This document shows, one piece after another, positions 11,701 through 25,200 of a DNA stretch of 64,000 bases (within the stretch, counting starts at the first letter, position 1; each line of letters opens with the position of its first letter). Below the pieces are notes generated by a model, which was not told the origin of the DNA, searched no databases, and worked only from the letters and a program-made list of their open reading frames with translations. Source of the stretch: Caprimulgus europaeus (taxonomy: Eukaryota; Chordata; Aves; Caprimulgiformes; Caprimulgidae); contig OU015525.1 in assembly GCA_907165065.1 (NCBI GenBank), positions 52,957,537 to 53,021,536 on the forward strand. The letters run 5' to 3'. Both the position numbers and the translations under genes were made by a program.

Positions 11701-13599
11701 AGTGTTTGAGAGTGCTGCAGAAGAATAATTAAGGGAAGATAAACATTAATGTACTATCAAAGTGTCAGATCACAACTGCAGAAAACTATATGACACATTT
11801 TAAAATAATTTTTATTAGATCAAATCACATAAATCTTTTCATACCCTTACACAGGCTATGTCATCTGGTCCCTTCCAGCAAATGACAGTCACAATCTACT
11901 GTATCTATTCACACATTCAAGTCAGTTGACTCCTTGCCTCCCTTTCTCAGAGCACAGACCTGGGTTGTATCTACTGAGCAACAAAATTCACAACTAACTG
12001 ACAGCAGAGTCCACAGTTTAATTAACCCAGCAGTCATGAATAAACCTTTACTTATATATAAATACATGCTAGTGAAAATATCTGCTATGTTAAGAAAACG
12101 GAAATCACATTATAGAAGAAATTGCAAATTAATTCTGAATAAATTGTAATGTAATGACAAAACAAAATTGAACCAAGTATAATTAAATGAACTATACATA
12201 GCCACTAACTATTTCCTGTAATAAACAGATAAGTTACTTACATTTAAATGCTTCTTTGATCTAATTAATTATCTTTGTGGAAAGTTCTCCTTTAATTACA
12301 GTAATCTCTGAAGATTGTTATAAATCACTGCAAAGGTCCAAATTTGGAAGTTACGTAACAAAACAATGATTCCATACTTTAAAAATAATGTTCTGTATAA
12401 CAAGAGACATATTTATCCAATAATGGTGAGATGCTGATGAGAAGAGCAGATGGAGAACAATATTGCTGCTATGAGCAGTAACAGAAATGTCAATATATCT
12501 TTCAAGAAAAGAACACATGCCAGAACGCCAACTTCTGAGCTTGAAATATCAACTAGTTTTGGGTGTGGATGCAGACAAGCCAAAGTGATGGCAGAGCTGC
12601 AGCCTGAATGGACATGGGTGGGAAATGACCACAAAAAGGACAACTGGATGCCCAACCACACACTCCTGTCACCTCTCTCGTGCCAGCACCAGTATAATTT
12701 TGGGGGACGGGGCAGCTCAGCTGGGAGGGCTGAACCTCCCAGCATGAGGAGGGGGAAGGAGCACCCCTCCTTCGGGCACCCCATCTGCCTAACGCAGCCG
12801 AGAGGCTCCAGCCCAGCAGGAGCCATCCTTATGCTTCAATTCAGAAACACACTGGTTCCACTGCACCTTACACACACATGTATAACAGAAACACAAAGAC
12901 ATTAAAATCAGCACATGGAAAAAAACATGAAAGTAAAAAAAAAAAGTATCAACAAGAGGAAAACCGATAGAGAAAGGTGCTGGGCGTCAGGAGGAGCTGC
13001 AGTCATGTCAGCACCACATGCTCTGGGTTACATGACTGAACAGATCTGGTGGCACAAGCCATGGGCTAAAGCATGAGGCAGGAGGGAGGCTTCAGGGAGG
13101 ACAGGGAGGTGTTAATAAGCAATAATAGAAAAAAGGCTGGTTGGAGATGTTGCAACTTATAGCATGAGTTAAAATATCTGGACTTCTAGGAAGCTGCATG
13201 ATACAGATTTAACATTTCTTGATGAAGATTAAAGAAGGAAAAACAGAGGCAATGCCTGAGGAAGGAGTTGTGTAATCCAGAGGAGATGGAGGAGACACCT
13301 TAAAAACAACAGATAAACTCTTCAGAGGGGACAAAAACATGATGCAGACTTGAATTACCCATAAGGACCCAAAACTCCCCCACCCCAGGCATGCATGCAC
13401 CTCTCTGGCACCACCACTGACTGAAAATGCAGCTGAATGTTTTTGGAGAGATTATCCTCTGCGTAGCAAAGGTGGGGACAGGAAGCATCAGGAGCTTTTA
13501 AATTACAGGATGTAAAAAAAAAAAAAATATTATCAGAAAGGAATTATACATCAAAGCAGAATCAAGGACACATGACTGAAAGATAAACATAAAAGACCA

Positions 13600-15200
13600 A
13601 CATCAGTATAAAAGGAGAAATGAAGACTAGGATGCAAAGTGACTTACAATCAGCAAGGGACGTGGCAAACAATAAGAAGAGAGTCTATAAATACATTAGA
13701 AGGAAAACCAGGCCTGTTACTGAGCACAGGGAAGGATGAATTATTCAGTCCCGCATTTCACAGCAGCCAGCTGGGACCAGATACTTGAGGCATCTTTCAC
13801 CTGACGTGCAGGATGTGCAAGCGCAGGCTGGATGGAGAAAGGGAAGAACAGAGCAAAGACATCAGTAAGCCAGGCAGCTTCAAGTCAGTAGGAACAACTG
13901 AAAATGTCCCTACAGTTCTTGGGGAACTACCAGCAATCATCCCTCAACCATTAACCGCTGCCTTGCAGATGCCAGAGAGGCCAGGTAAAGACTGAAAGAA
14001 ATGAAAAGACCCAACACAGGACCTGATGTTACAAAGGAAAGTGGGGATGGGAAAGCCAGAAATTATAGGTTTTTTTAATAGCAGAGAAGTTACTGGAGCA
14101 CACTGCTAAAGGATTTATAATCCCATAAAAATAATGAGATTAGAAAAAACACACCCAAACAGCGAACATGAACGTATCAATAAGTCATGTCAAACTAGTG
14201 CAATGTCTCTCGCTCTCTCTGACAGGGCATCTGTCCCAGCTGATAAAAAGAAAGTGGTACAGACGACAGAGTCTATCTTTAGAAAGGCTTTTAACACAGC
14301 CCCACATGACTTTTTCATGAGTGAACCACAGAAATAGTTTAAATGATTAAAAGAAAAAGAAGAGAAAAAAGAAAGGAAAAAAAAAAAGGAAATGTACAAG
14401 AGATTAAAAAAACCCCAAACCTTTGCCTATGAACAGTTACCAGTAGCACAATGACAACCTCTGAGAACTCAGTGACAGGAATCACAGCCCTTTGAGCATC
14501 AATGAAGGAAGGGAGAGCACCCGATCCATGCTCAGCATCACAATGGGGAGGCTGGTACATGCTGCAGGCATCCTCATCAGAGTTAAAGAGGAGAAAAGTA
14601 GTCTGACAGAAAACACTATATACACTGAATCTGACTACATTCCCACAAGGGTAACAGCAACAGGAGTGGGGACCTCAGAAGTAAAAAGTGATGGCGAAGC
14701 TATGAGTTAGGCAACAGGAATGAAGCAGCATGAGGGTCTGAAGTCACACGATAAGCAAGAAAAATTTCAGTCTGGGACATGATGCTGGAGCTTTTCTGCC
14801 TTCTGCAGCACCAAGGAGAAGCATACTGAAGCATTTTGCATTTCAGCTTAGTATTCATGCTTTTTGAAAAATATGCATTAAAGAGTGTCAAGAATTGAGT
14901 AGGAAGAACGATAATAGGTTTAGAAAACATCATCAGTGGAAAAAGGTTTAAGGAGCTGAATTTGTTTACCCTGGGAAAGGGAACAGAGAGAGGGGAGCTG
15001 GTAAGAGCCTTGCAATACATAGAAGCTTCTGGCAGACAGAAAGAAATCAAGCATTTGCTAACAGTGGAGCTAAAACTTGACTGGCATCAAGTAGGATTTA
15101 GCGTAGATGGTGTATCAACTATAATGACAGCCGAGAGGAGGTTAACTATAGCTGTGTGGAGTCATCACTGGAGACATGTACAGATTAACAGCAGCAGCAA
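13600..15200 (+). mobile_element. Ancient degraded CR1 LINE, reverse-transcriptase to 3' part
   Basis: Several separated blocks follow the order of an ancestral sauropsid CR1 ORF2. 'ttacaatcagcaaggga' and 'aataagaaga...tataaatacattagaag' occur near 13640-13700. 'caggacctgatg' follows at about 14018. A reverse-transcriptase segment reads KSCQTSAMSLALSDR and then FRKAFNTAPHDF (about 14180-14320), matching the family's KSCLTN and KAFDTVPHDI region. 'ggtttagaaaacat' and 'gaatttgtttaccctgggaaag' (14915-14980) are from the 3' part of the ORF. Frameshifts, stops and internal deletions disable it. Ends are approximate. I compare with the family from memory; the degree of decay suggests a much older insertion than the other CR1s here. 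Confidence 0.8.
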
Positions 15201-17534
15201 AATTCACTGTTTGCAACTTTATAAAGCATAAGCAATTAACATTTTGTTCATTTTGTTACCCCTTACACTTGGCTTGGCAACTGTGAATTTGCAACTTGTA
15301 TATATTTGCTTCTGCTTTAGAACATCTGGATGCACAGGATAACTTTTTTTTTCCTGTTTACCTTTTGTTTCTACAATTCAGTGAAATTATCTGGATCTGT
15401 TTTGCTCTCTTGATGGGTGGCTTCCCACAGCAACAAAACCCAGAATCACTGCAACTTCTGTTGCCCATCCTGCATGCAAGTTTTATGAAGAGTATGAATG
15501 ACCAGGTTCCCTGAAGACATCAAATCTCCTTTTGGAGGTCCTATCACCTACAGCACCCCAAGGCTACCCTAATTTCTGAACAGGACAAGAAAAATCAGGC
15601 CACCCTAACCTGTTTTGGCTGACACCACCACAAAAAAAAAAACCCAAAAAAGATAAAAGAAGGACTCTTGAGAAATACAAGAAACTGCTGCTTATAACAG
15701 ACTTCAGCAAAGCATCCACTCACTAAAAAGCTTTAATCCACACAAATACTGTGACTACAGGAAGGTAAGAGGGAGCAGAAATAATACACAAATAACTCAA
15801 TAAGTATGCTGAGAAACAACAGCGGGGAGGCAGATGTGAGGAGGAGGAGAAGGAAGTGAAGGAACCAGTAATGGAGACTAAGCAACATCCCAGAGATGCT
15901 GGTCATGAGAGAACTACATAGAAATACCCACAACTTCACCCTCTCCTCATTTGCTTAAAAAACAAAACAATACAGGCAAAAGAAAACAACAGCAAAACTT
16001 CTTGTAGTGCTTTGGTTACAACTCACTGATAAATATTTCAATTATTAACTAAAAAGGCAAGAAAGAGCCCTCAGTGGCACACCCTAACTTTCTGCAGACA
16101 AGTGACTTTGATTACTTGGGTTACATTTTCTCAAGGTTTTGACCTTTTGCAATCGCTCCGGAGCCAAACGTTCAGGTGGGGCCCCCCTGTGCATCATTCA
16201 CTATTTAAAAGTTGTATTTAATGCTGCAGAGACTGATTGTGCTTCAGGTATCAGATCATTAAAGTTCATATTCTCTTACACTGATCAGAAAACAGAATCA
16301 ACTCAAAATTAAAAAAAAAAAAAAAAAGAAAAAGAGTTGCAGGAGTTGCTGACACATGGCAGGTGTGTTACATCATCACACTGCCCTCAGGCCACAATAC
16401 CGTAACACCTGTGAACAATATTTTTTGTTTCAGACACTACCTAAATAGACTGTGCCTCAGTGCTCCCAAGCTGATGACCTGCCTAACCTCACAGAAACAA
16501 GGGAATCAGGTGGGCAAGGGATCAGAACACCAAGCCCGTCTTCTCCAAGGGCTTCCTGCTCCCTACAGACATTTATCTTTCCAGCTCAGGTGACGTAAAA
16601 GCTATAAAGCAAACCAAAAAATGATGAATTATAATTTAAAATATTAACATGGCTTTTCTGATTTCCTGGACATCATACTAACTAGAATTCAGCAAATAAA
16701 CCAGTTGGGGTTTGCTTTATTTTAATGAGCAGTGCTTGAAAAAGTCACAAAGGACTGCTCATGGATCAATTAAAACCTTCCCAGCCTATTACTTGCAAGT
16801 GTAGGATTACCATTTTTTTGCTTTTGCAGTAAATAGATACTTTTCCCCCAGTTTTACAGGTTTGGGGGGGATTTTTTTTTACATTTTTGTAACCTTTTCT
16901 CCAATCCAGTGTGGTTTAGAGATGGAAAAAAGGAAGCACTTGGGGCAGAGAAGACAGGAGTTTTGCAGTCAGCTGGTTAACACCTCTTCCAGCCGGCCAC
17001 TGCCACATCCATCCTCTGCTGCTGCTCCATCCCAGCAAGATGCAGGTTAGCACTGTGGCCAAGAGCTCGGCCCCCGGCTCCCAGCCCCGGCATGGGCCCT
17101 CATGTATCGCTGCCCCAAAGCATGCTCAGCCGCAGCGGGCCGTGGTGTTTTCCATAAACCTGTCCAGAACTGAGACTTTTACTTCATTTTTTTTTTTAAT
17201 AGGAGCTCATCAATAATTTCTTCTTGGAGGCAGCCGCCCTATGTGGGTCATGCAAGACAGGGCACTCGAGCGATGGCTTCCCCATGGCGTCCCAGAGCAG
17301 CACCTGCTCTCCATCGCTGGGGAGCTGCAGGCTGCTTTAAAAGCCGTATTAAAATAACTGGGAAAACTTCAAACTCAGGCAGAGACAAAAGGAAGGAAGA
17401 AGTCACAGGCAGCGAAAAAAACAGAGGAGCCACCCCTGAATCCATACTGGGTCCTAGTTAAATAAAGGCGGCTCTGTGCAAAGCAGAGAGAATTGCTTAG
17501 GAAACCCCAAACTTCACCCTTTTCTCATTTCAGT

Positions 17535-17670
17535 TCTATTATCTTTCCCATCAGTCCACCTCTTCCTCAAGCAATAGCATCCAAACCCTACTTTCAGCTG
17601 AAGATCAACTGTGCTTACTGGTGCTCAACATATCGCACGGATGGATTTATGTCTGAAAACAGTAACATAC
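17535..17670. repeat. Unidentified intronic repeat, copy A
   Basis: About 135 bp matches 20792-20925 in direct orientation at roughly 85% by eye. Shared runs include 'ctttcccatcagt', 'gcaatagcatccaaaccct' and 'gtgcttactggtgctcaa'. I do not recognise the family. It is either a dispersed repeat or a local duplication. Confidence 0.85.
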
Positions 17671-20600
17671 TCATTTTACATCCCATTTTTCAACTTTTGA
17701 AGGCATTATATGCATCTGATGCAGTAAGGCTACATGATGAGGCATCACAGCGTGTTTAGTCGTAATAGCTTTTGTTTTTCTGAAATGGATTATTTACTTC
17801 GCATTTAGCTTTTAATCTCCTGGGCATTCACGTCAGTTTTGAACGTAGAATATGCTCTAAATATCAAGTAATAGACTTTCCATTTTGGAGCACCACATCA
17901 GGAAACCACTGGCTCCCCAAACAAATTAAAATCTTGTGAGTCTAAACAACCAAACCCATGGCATCAGACAGCCAGCTTTTTATATTTAAACTCTTCTGGG
18001 ATCCCCACACTCCCCAGCGCTTCAGTTACCTGCAACAGATTACAAAAGTACCGTTCATTTGGCACTAGCAGCCAGCCCCTGACACCTACCCTCCAGGTCA
18101 CGCTATCCCTCTAAAACCATCCTCCCAGCCCTACACAGCCAACAGCGTGCCTGACCATCAGCCAGGAGAAACCGCCAACTCTGGAAACACAGTTCAACAC
18201 GTCCCCCCCCAAAACCCCAGTGCACATATTAGCAGTTGGCCCTGACGCTCAAAGCCACCAGCTGTTAAATAATGTGCTGGATGCAAACCAAGACCTACAG
18301 ACGGTGTGGGAGCAGGGACTTCTAGGAACAACTCAGTCGGAGTGAAACACACAAGAATATTTACAGAGGGATCCAGGCATCTGCAGAGTAGAGAGATCTC
18401 ACTTAAAATCACCAAGTAATCAGGCCTCTCTCCCAGCTTCAATTATGCTTTGCTCATGTGTTTTAGGATAACATTAGTTAAGAGTTTCCAAAGCATGGAA
18501 AGCTTGTGCATGTGTTGCCCCAATGCATACCAGTTAGGTCCTGAGGGTCCTTTACATGATGAGCTTCACAAGGAATTAAGAGTAAGCTTTCTGTACCTTC
18601 ACGTAACATCCCAATAAAGCCAAACCCTTTCACCATCTGTGCAGCTACGCTAAACGATGAGGATTTGAAGATCAGCATCCAATACAGCCTGACAAAGAAA
18701 ACAGCTATCTTTAAATAGAGAGTCTAACCCTTTTTACCTATTAAACCCTGAAATGCTAAATATACACCTATATAGTAATAACATTATATATTCCTGACCC
18801 AGCATTATGCTGTCTGTGAAGATGGATGGCACTGGATCTGGCAGCTCCTCCTTGATGTGTATGACTATCTTGGACTTAAGACACATAGATGTAACAGCAG
18901 CTCAGAGAAGACAGAAGGAGTTGGGGCAGTGAGGACAGCCAGGTGGCTTGAAGTGCTCCTGCAAGACAGTGGTCAGAAAAAAAATGGGGGAAGAATAAGA
19001 AAGTGCGGTGACGCAGCTTAATCACAAAAATGAGAGTAAGAGGGAATGGACAAATTCTTACAACAGAGAGAGGAAGCAAAGTTCTTTGCGGCTTTTAAAG
19101 CACTGGGGACTCAAAAAAGAAAGTCATATGAATCATTCCAGGTTACTCAAGAGGAACTGAGCAATCAAAAAAACCCAAAAATCTATCCTCTATCAAGTTG
19201 ATAATTTGAAAGCAGAAGTAAAGGTAATTAAGCTAGATGCTGCTATTTCCCAGCTCAGGAATGAATGACTTTACAACCTGAATTATTTCCTTCCCCACAC
19301 AGTTTTCCGTATACATAGCTCTGCTAAATGTTTGATAGCATGTTTTTAAGGCTACAAACCACTAATTTGGTAGCTACTAAATAATCCAAATGAACTACCT
19401 TAATTTAAGGGAGATCATACAATTCAGAAATAAAGTGCAAGACTTTGATGCCATACCCTGTTTAGTGTACTGAGTTTCAAATTTGTCTCATGTGCTAACC
19501 AGGAAAGGGCCCAATTAAGTCAAATAGGTCTATAAACAGTGGGTTTTTCCATCCTTTCTCCTGTCATTGTGCAGGACCCAACGCAAGACACTCTGGGCAT
19601 GTCAAAAAGGACTGTTGTGTGTTTTATCTACTGATTATTTTATGCCAAACCATTTGTTTCAGCCTTCAGATCACAGCATGTAAAATTCTGCTTCTTTATG
19701 TTCTACATTACGTGGTAGTGTGCAGGGGGGGCGGGGAATAAAACAGGTAACTGTCTCACTCCTTATCAGAAAGATTTGCTAAAGAAGGCTTTTAGAGTTT
19801 CAAAGTTTAACTTCTCAAACAATTTTTGTATCTTAGTGCACAATTCAACCTTCTCATGAGCAAATAAATATGCAGAAAATACAGAGAATTACTCTCTACT
19901 TCGTCGTAAATTGTGGTTCAAAAACCAAGAACTTCTTCTAGTAGCTATGACTGATGCTAGATAAATGACAAAGTTGCATTCCCCTCTTCTGTTCACTTTG
20001 CAGTCTGTTTTCTGTGGGGACAGAAATCTCCATGCCAATATTCACATGGCCATTACATTGGAACTAAAAAATGAATGAAGTAATCCATCCCCTCCCTGGA
20101 TGTTATGGACGCCCTGGGGAAGCAGCACCCTGCAGCTGGGGTCCAACCCACTCAGCTCTCCGTCGCCTTCGCTATATGCATCTGTTTCACCACAGCTGGG
20201 GCCACAGAAACCTTAGCCTTATGAAATCTTTTTTTTTTTAAGGTTTGCAAAGAAGCAAGAAATAAAAAAAACCTCCTCCTAGCTCCAGAACAGCATTCAT
20301 TAAACCTGCAGCAGCAGCGACCAAACTTTTTTTGAGAGAGAGAGCCGTGCAAGTATGCCAAAAGCACCACCAGCAAAACAAGCACGTCAGATACATGCTG
20401 GATCTTAATTAGGGGGCTCATCATTTCAAAGTGTCTTGCATACTGACATCAGTGTTTCATGGTCACCTTCCCAGCCCCGCCTTGTCCAAGCTCTACCTGG
20501 TATATACTTATGTTACCTGTTACTAAAATCCCACAATGCTCAAGTTTCCATGTTCCCCACAGGCCATTTATTCCATTGATTCCCCAGCCTTACTGTTTAG

Positions 20601-20791
20601 GAAAATTTTCCCAAATGTCTGACCTAATTCTTCCCACTTGAAATGTAGGCACACTCCTCCTGATGACAGTGGATGCCTAACATGGCTCAGCAGCTTGCAG
20701 ATGGCTGCTGTTCTCCCCTCAGACCACTCTCTCCTCTGTCCCTTCTGGCAAATCCTATTTTTAGCCCTCTCACGGGCTCTCTTCTCTCTCC

Positions 20792-20925
20792 TCTATCCTC
20801 TTTCCCATCAGTCTACCTCTTCCCTGAGCAATAGCATCCAAACCCTATGTTTCAGCTGAAGATCAGTTGTGCTTACTGGTGCTCAAAAGATCACAAGGAT
20901 GGCTTTATGTCTGAAAACAACACTC
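20792..20925. repeat. Unidentified intronic repeat, copy B
   Basis: This is the partner of 17535-17670 in direct orientation, 3.3 kb away. Similarity stops at both ends; sequence just upstream of both copies is pyrimidine-rich but not clearly alignable. Small indels and substitutions (for example 'ccctacttt' against 'ccctatgttt') show it is not a recent exact duplication. Confidence 0.85.
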
Positions 20926-21777
20926 CTCTTTATACCTCCTGATACTAAAAAAGTTCAGTATTTTGACCATATTATGACACTACCAACCTAGTTTTAACCT
21001 TTGATCCATTAATAATCCCATAATGTTTCCTCCAAACTCCTGCCTAAAGATAAAAAAAATAAAAACTCTCTTAATGATATTATATTCAATAAAAAGGAAA
21101 AAATCTATTAGATATTGATCTTTTTTCATTTTATATTCAAAAAGTCCCTTCTCTTGCGCTGAGCTTCATTCAAACACATATTTATTAATGTACAAGATCT
21201 AGTTTGAGTGCAGAGTGCACATGACATATTATAACAACTGTGGCTCCCTGTATCCGAAGCACATGGAAGCCACAATACTCCTTTATTTATTAAAATAATA
21301 AGGACTACTGATTCAAACCGTTTCCCATTTCACTTACGGCTTCCATCCACAGCTGCAACCCCCACCCCAGCAGCAGCCACCGCAGCCCCGGGCAGGTGCC
21401 AGGGGCACAAACAACTTGGCTGAGTTGACCACTCAGCACGTTTTATGTAGTGGTTTCACAGGAGCTGGGAACACCTTCCAAAAAACGCAGGAACAAGACG
21501 TTCTCATCTGCTTTCAAGAGCCTCAGGGCCTGAGTGGCAGTGCTGGCAGCGTTGTAACTCATTAATAAAGTGGGAGCAAGCTCACATCTGCTAGCAAAGG
21601 AGAGTCTAGTCTACCCCACTGTATGGTCCCCAGCAGAGTCAAGTACACCGGAATACGTATTACTTCTGTCTACCTGTCACTTCTTGTGATATGCTTAGGT
21701 GAATCCATGGCTGCAAGCCAGAACCCAAACTACTTCAACACAAGCAGTGCTTTTGGGGAAAAGTTATTTGCAACACA

Positions 21778-22240
21778 ATCATAGAATCATTTTGTTTGAA
21801 AAAGACCTTTAAGATCATCAAGTCCAACTGTTAACCCAACACTGCCAAGTCTAAACCATGTCCCTAAGCACCACACCTACACGTCTCTAAATACCTGCAG
21901 GGATGGTGACTCTATCACTTCCCTGGCTAGCCTGTTCCAGTGCTTGATAACCCTTTTGGTGAAGAATTTTTTTCCTAATACCCAATTTAACCTTCCTCCG
22001 GTGCAACTGGAGGCCATTTCCTCTTGTCCTATCACTTGTGACTTGGGACTAGAGACTAAGATCCACTTCACTACACCCTCCTTTCAGGTAGTTGTAGAGG
22101 GCGCTAAGGTCTCCCCTCAGCCTCCTTTACTCCAGACTAAACAACCCCAGTTCCCTCAGCTGTTCCTCATAAGACTTGTGCTTTAGACCCTTCAGCACCT
22201 TTGTTGCCCTTCTTTGGGCACAGTTTGAAGTGTCAGGTCC
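21778..22240 (-). mobile_element. CR1 LINE, 5'-truncated, second subfamily
   Basis: The plus strand starts 'atcatagaatcattttg' and runs through 'gatcatcaagtccaactg', 'cctgttccagtgcttgataa' and 'ggccatttcctcttgtcctatcac', ending near 'ttgcccttctttgggca'. This is the 3' end of a CR1 on the minus strand. Its 3' sequence (Phe-rich tail, 'ttggcagtgttgggtta' in sense) differs from the 4947 copy and matches the small insert at 54022, so it belongs to another subfamily. Confidence 0.93.
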
Positions 22241-25200
22241 CTTTCAGTATGCTGGCAAATGTTTGCCTCAACCCTTACTCAACCAAAAGATAAATGGTGA
22301 GGAAAGACTGCAGTTTCAGGTTAATGTGGGCATCTTCATATGCTCACAAAATGAACTACATGCTATGCTTTGCCAATGAAAAATGGAAAATCAAATAACT
22401 GATTGAGGTAGATTTTTTTAAGCTATATTTTAAGAATAGTTTTGATACTGGTTTCTTAAGAGGAAACAAAACCCTAACGTGCACTACACCGCTAAGTGGA
22501 ACATCTACTCTTCCCATCCCTGGTGCCGACAGTAAACATGCCATGGGGACACGGTGCTAAGGAATGGGCTGACAGGCCAATCTGGGATACCATTTCATTC
22601 AAACCAGTTGCTAGACAATGGCTGGCATTCAGATGACTGAAAACTTGCAGAGCAGCTATTTCAAGCTGGCTTGAGTAGACACATGTGTGGACTTGGATAT
22701 TTAGGAGTTCTTAAGAAGAAAAGCAGTTTGCAATATTTCAGGGTGGGGTTCTGAGACTTTTTGTTTAATCCATTAGTACTAAATAAGACCAGAAACATGC
22801 CAGATTCCTTTATGCCCAGAACTGCATCTAAGCCGCAGAATTACAGCTGTAATTACTGGGTTTTCCAAACCAAGGGGAAAAATAATCAACTGGAAACAAA
22901 ACAACTCAAAAAATGCCATCAGCCTGAGCAAGTTAAAGATTCCTTCTCTTGTTCACATGCAGGCATATAAGAAAGGACAAAACTCCCAAAACACACATAC
23001 CTAAGGCTCTGCCCTGTTTCACCCCATTTGTAATCTTTTATAGTCTTGTAAAAGCGTGCTGCCTTCAGAAAGACGAGTGGTGTTTTTATTTCTTATTATT
23101 TCATCTGCAGTTCACTTCATTGCTTGACCTATGCTGCCATAACCTCAAGTAAAACAAATTCAAGTATACAGTTTCACCATCCCCAAAGTGAGCTGGATTT
23201 TATTAGGGTTTTTTCTTTTTTTTTTTCCTCCCCTCCGCTCACACTTCAGAAGAGAGGAAATGCCTGCTGTGAATTCCTGTCCAGCATTTTAAATACCACA
23301 TGAAGTGCTTTCTTTCCATTGCCAGAGAGCTTCCCAAGGACTGTAAGCCCTCCAAGGAAAGAGAGGTGTAAATACCTTTGTCCCTGCTCCAGTGAGCAGG
23401 AAGCAGCGATGGAGCCAGCAGCTCCGGTGTGCCACAGCACCCACCCAGTGCTGGGTACGGGCCATGGCACCCACCACCCACACTCACACAAGCGAGGACA
23501 GAAAAACACCATTGGCAGGACAACCAGCTGCTTCCCTCCACCGCCAACCTCCTCCAGTTGTAACCGAAATCGGCAAGTACCCAAAAGCTACAAATTTTTG
23601 ATCACACAGTTATTTTTCAAGCAGCCAGCTGTACTACCTTATATACTGCAGCCATACATTCATTACAGCCAGTCATATTGAATTATGTGTGGAAAGGCTG
23701 AATTATTACCTTTTTGCAACAACCTCGGTGCCTTAACACCCAGAAGTCTCATAAGGGACAGTTTTGTAGCTTATTAAAATAGACACATTTTTGTGCTCTA
23801 CAAGCTTTGAATTGTCAAGGAAGATCATGTACAGCTATAAATCTATTAAATGTACTATAAATAATGCCACATGTTCAAATTAGTTTGATTTGACGGGGAA
23901 GATGATTCCCGTAGTTTATTCCTTTAATGCTCAGGCTAGTATACCACACTGCCACAGCAGTCTGTGACATACAGCGCATCTATTGCTGCAGCTGAATAAA
24001 AGGCAATCTTAAAACTCACATCCAACAGAGATAAATACAAACTTTTCCACACATGCTATTACCCTTCGACATACTAATAGAAAACCCATCAAGTCACTAT
24101 GGCACATCTGTTTTAAATACATCAAAACAAAAATGCTAGATTTTTTTGTTTGTTAGTTTTGGAGGTTGGCTTTTTGGTCAGTTTTGGATGTTTGGGGGTT
24201 TTTTTTGTTGTTCTTTTGGGCCCTATTATTTTTTCCCCAAAAAAAGATGGCTCATCTTCTTCCTCTTAAAAGAATGACCTCCAGTTACTGTGATATGTTA
24301 AAAAGCAGATTAAGTCATGAATACACCTAGTAAGCTTAAGTCTGGCATGCATTCCTCACAACTCCTCCTCACTCAAAAAAAAAAAAAAAAAGACCAGATT
24401 ATATAGTGAAAAACCTGTGCCATATAAGAAAAGAAAAAAAAAAAAAAAAGCTATTTTCAAACCAGACCAAATATACTTGAATGAAAAAAGCTAAACTCAG
24501 TCCTAAGAAAAGAGAGGGAACACTGATACAGCCTTAGTACTGTATTGGCTATAACTGCCCCGGCCATTTGCACCATTGCTGATTTCAGCACCAGTGCCTG
24601 ATCTATACAATAGGACTTACAGATACCTTAAGCAGATGCAGCACTATTTCCCAACCTATACACTTTGAAAGGCAAAAGGATCTGGAATTTTCCTTCAAAC
24701 TACTAGCGCAGGTTTTAACATGAGCTACAGTGTGCTTACAAACCCCACAGTGGGTGGCATGGGCTTTCTAACTCATTTTAATTTGCAGGTGTTGGCAGGC
24801 ACAGACAATGTGCTGTCTGGGACCAGAGTAAAACCACTGCAAAGAACATGGATGTCAGGGCCTCAGCCCCGAACGTTTCACGGTACGGGTCTCCTCCTCG
24901 CAGGCCAATGCCCCTCGCCTAATGCCCTCGGCACCTGCTTCTCTCCCGATTTATATTTATCCTTGGCCCAGGTGCCGTTTTCCAACAGCGAACACAAGCT
25001 CGCTCGTGCCGAGGGCTCTGAAACAAAGGCAGGAATTTTTCCCCCTCTACACACACATCTCTCACACTGTGCGAGCTGTCAAAATGATTTCATACAAATC
25101 AGGTTCCTGTGTCAAGGAACAAGTGACCTGGACTTTCTGAAAGTTCGAAGCCAGCATACGTTTAGGACTACACTTTATGTTCTATACGTACTTTGCCTCC

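Noticed and set aside
12450..12905. 151-codon plus-strand open frame in intron 1
   Set aside because: Antisense to EPB41L3, no domain or motif, ordinary composition, overlapped by an equally long frame on the other strand.
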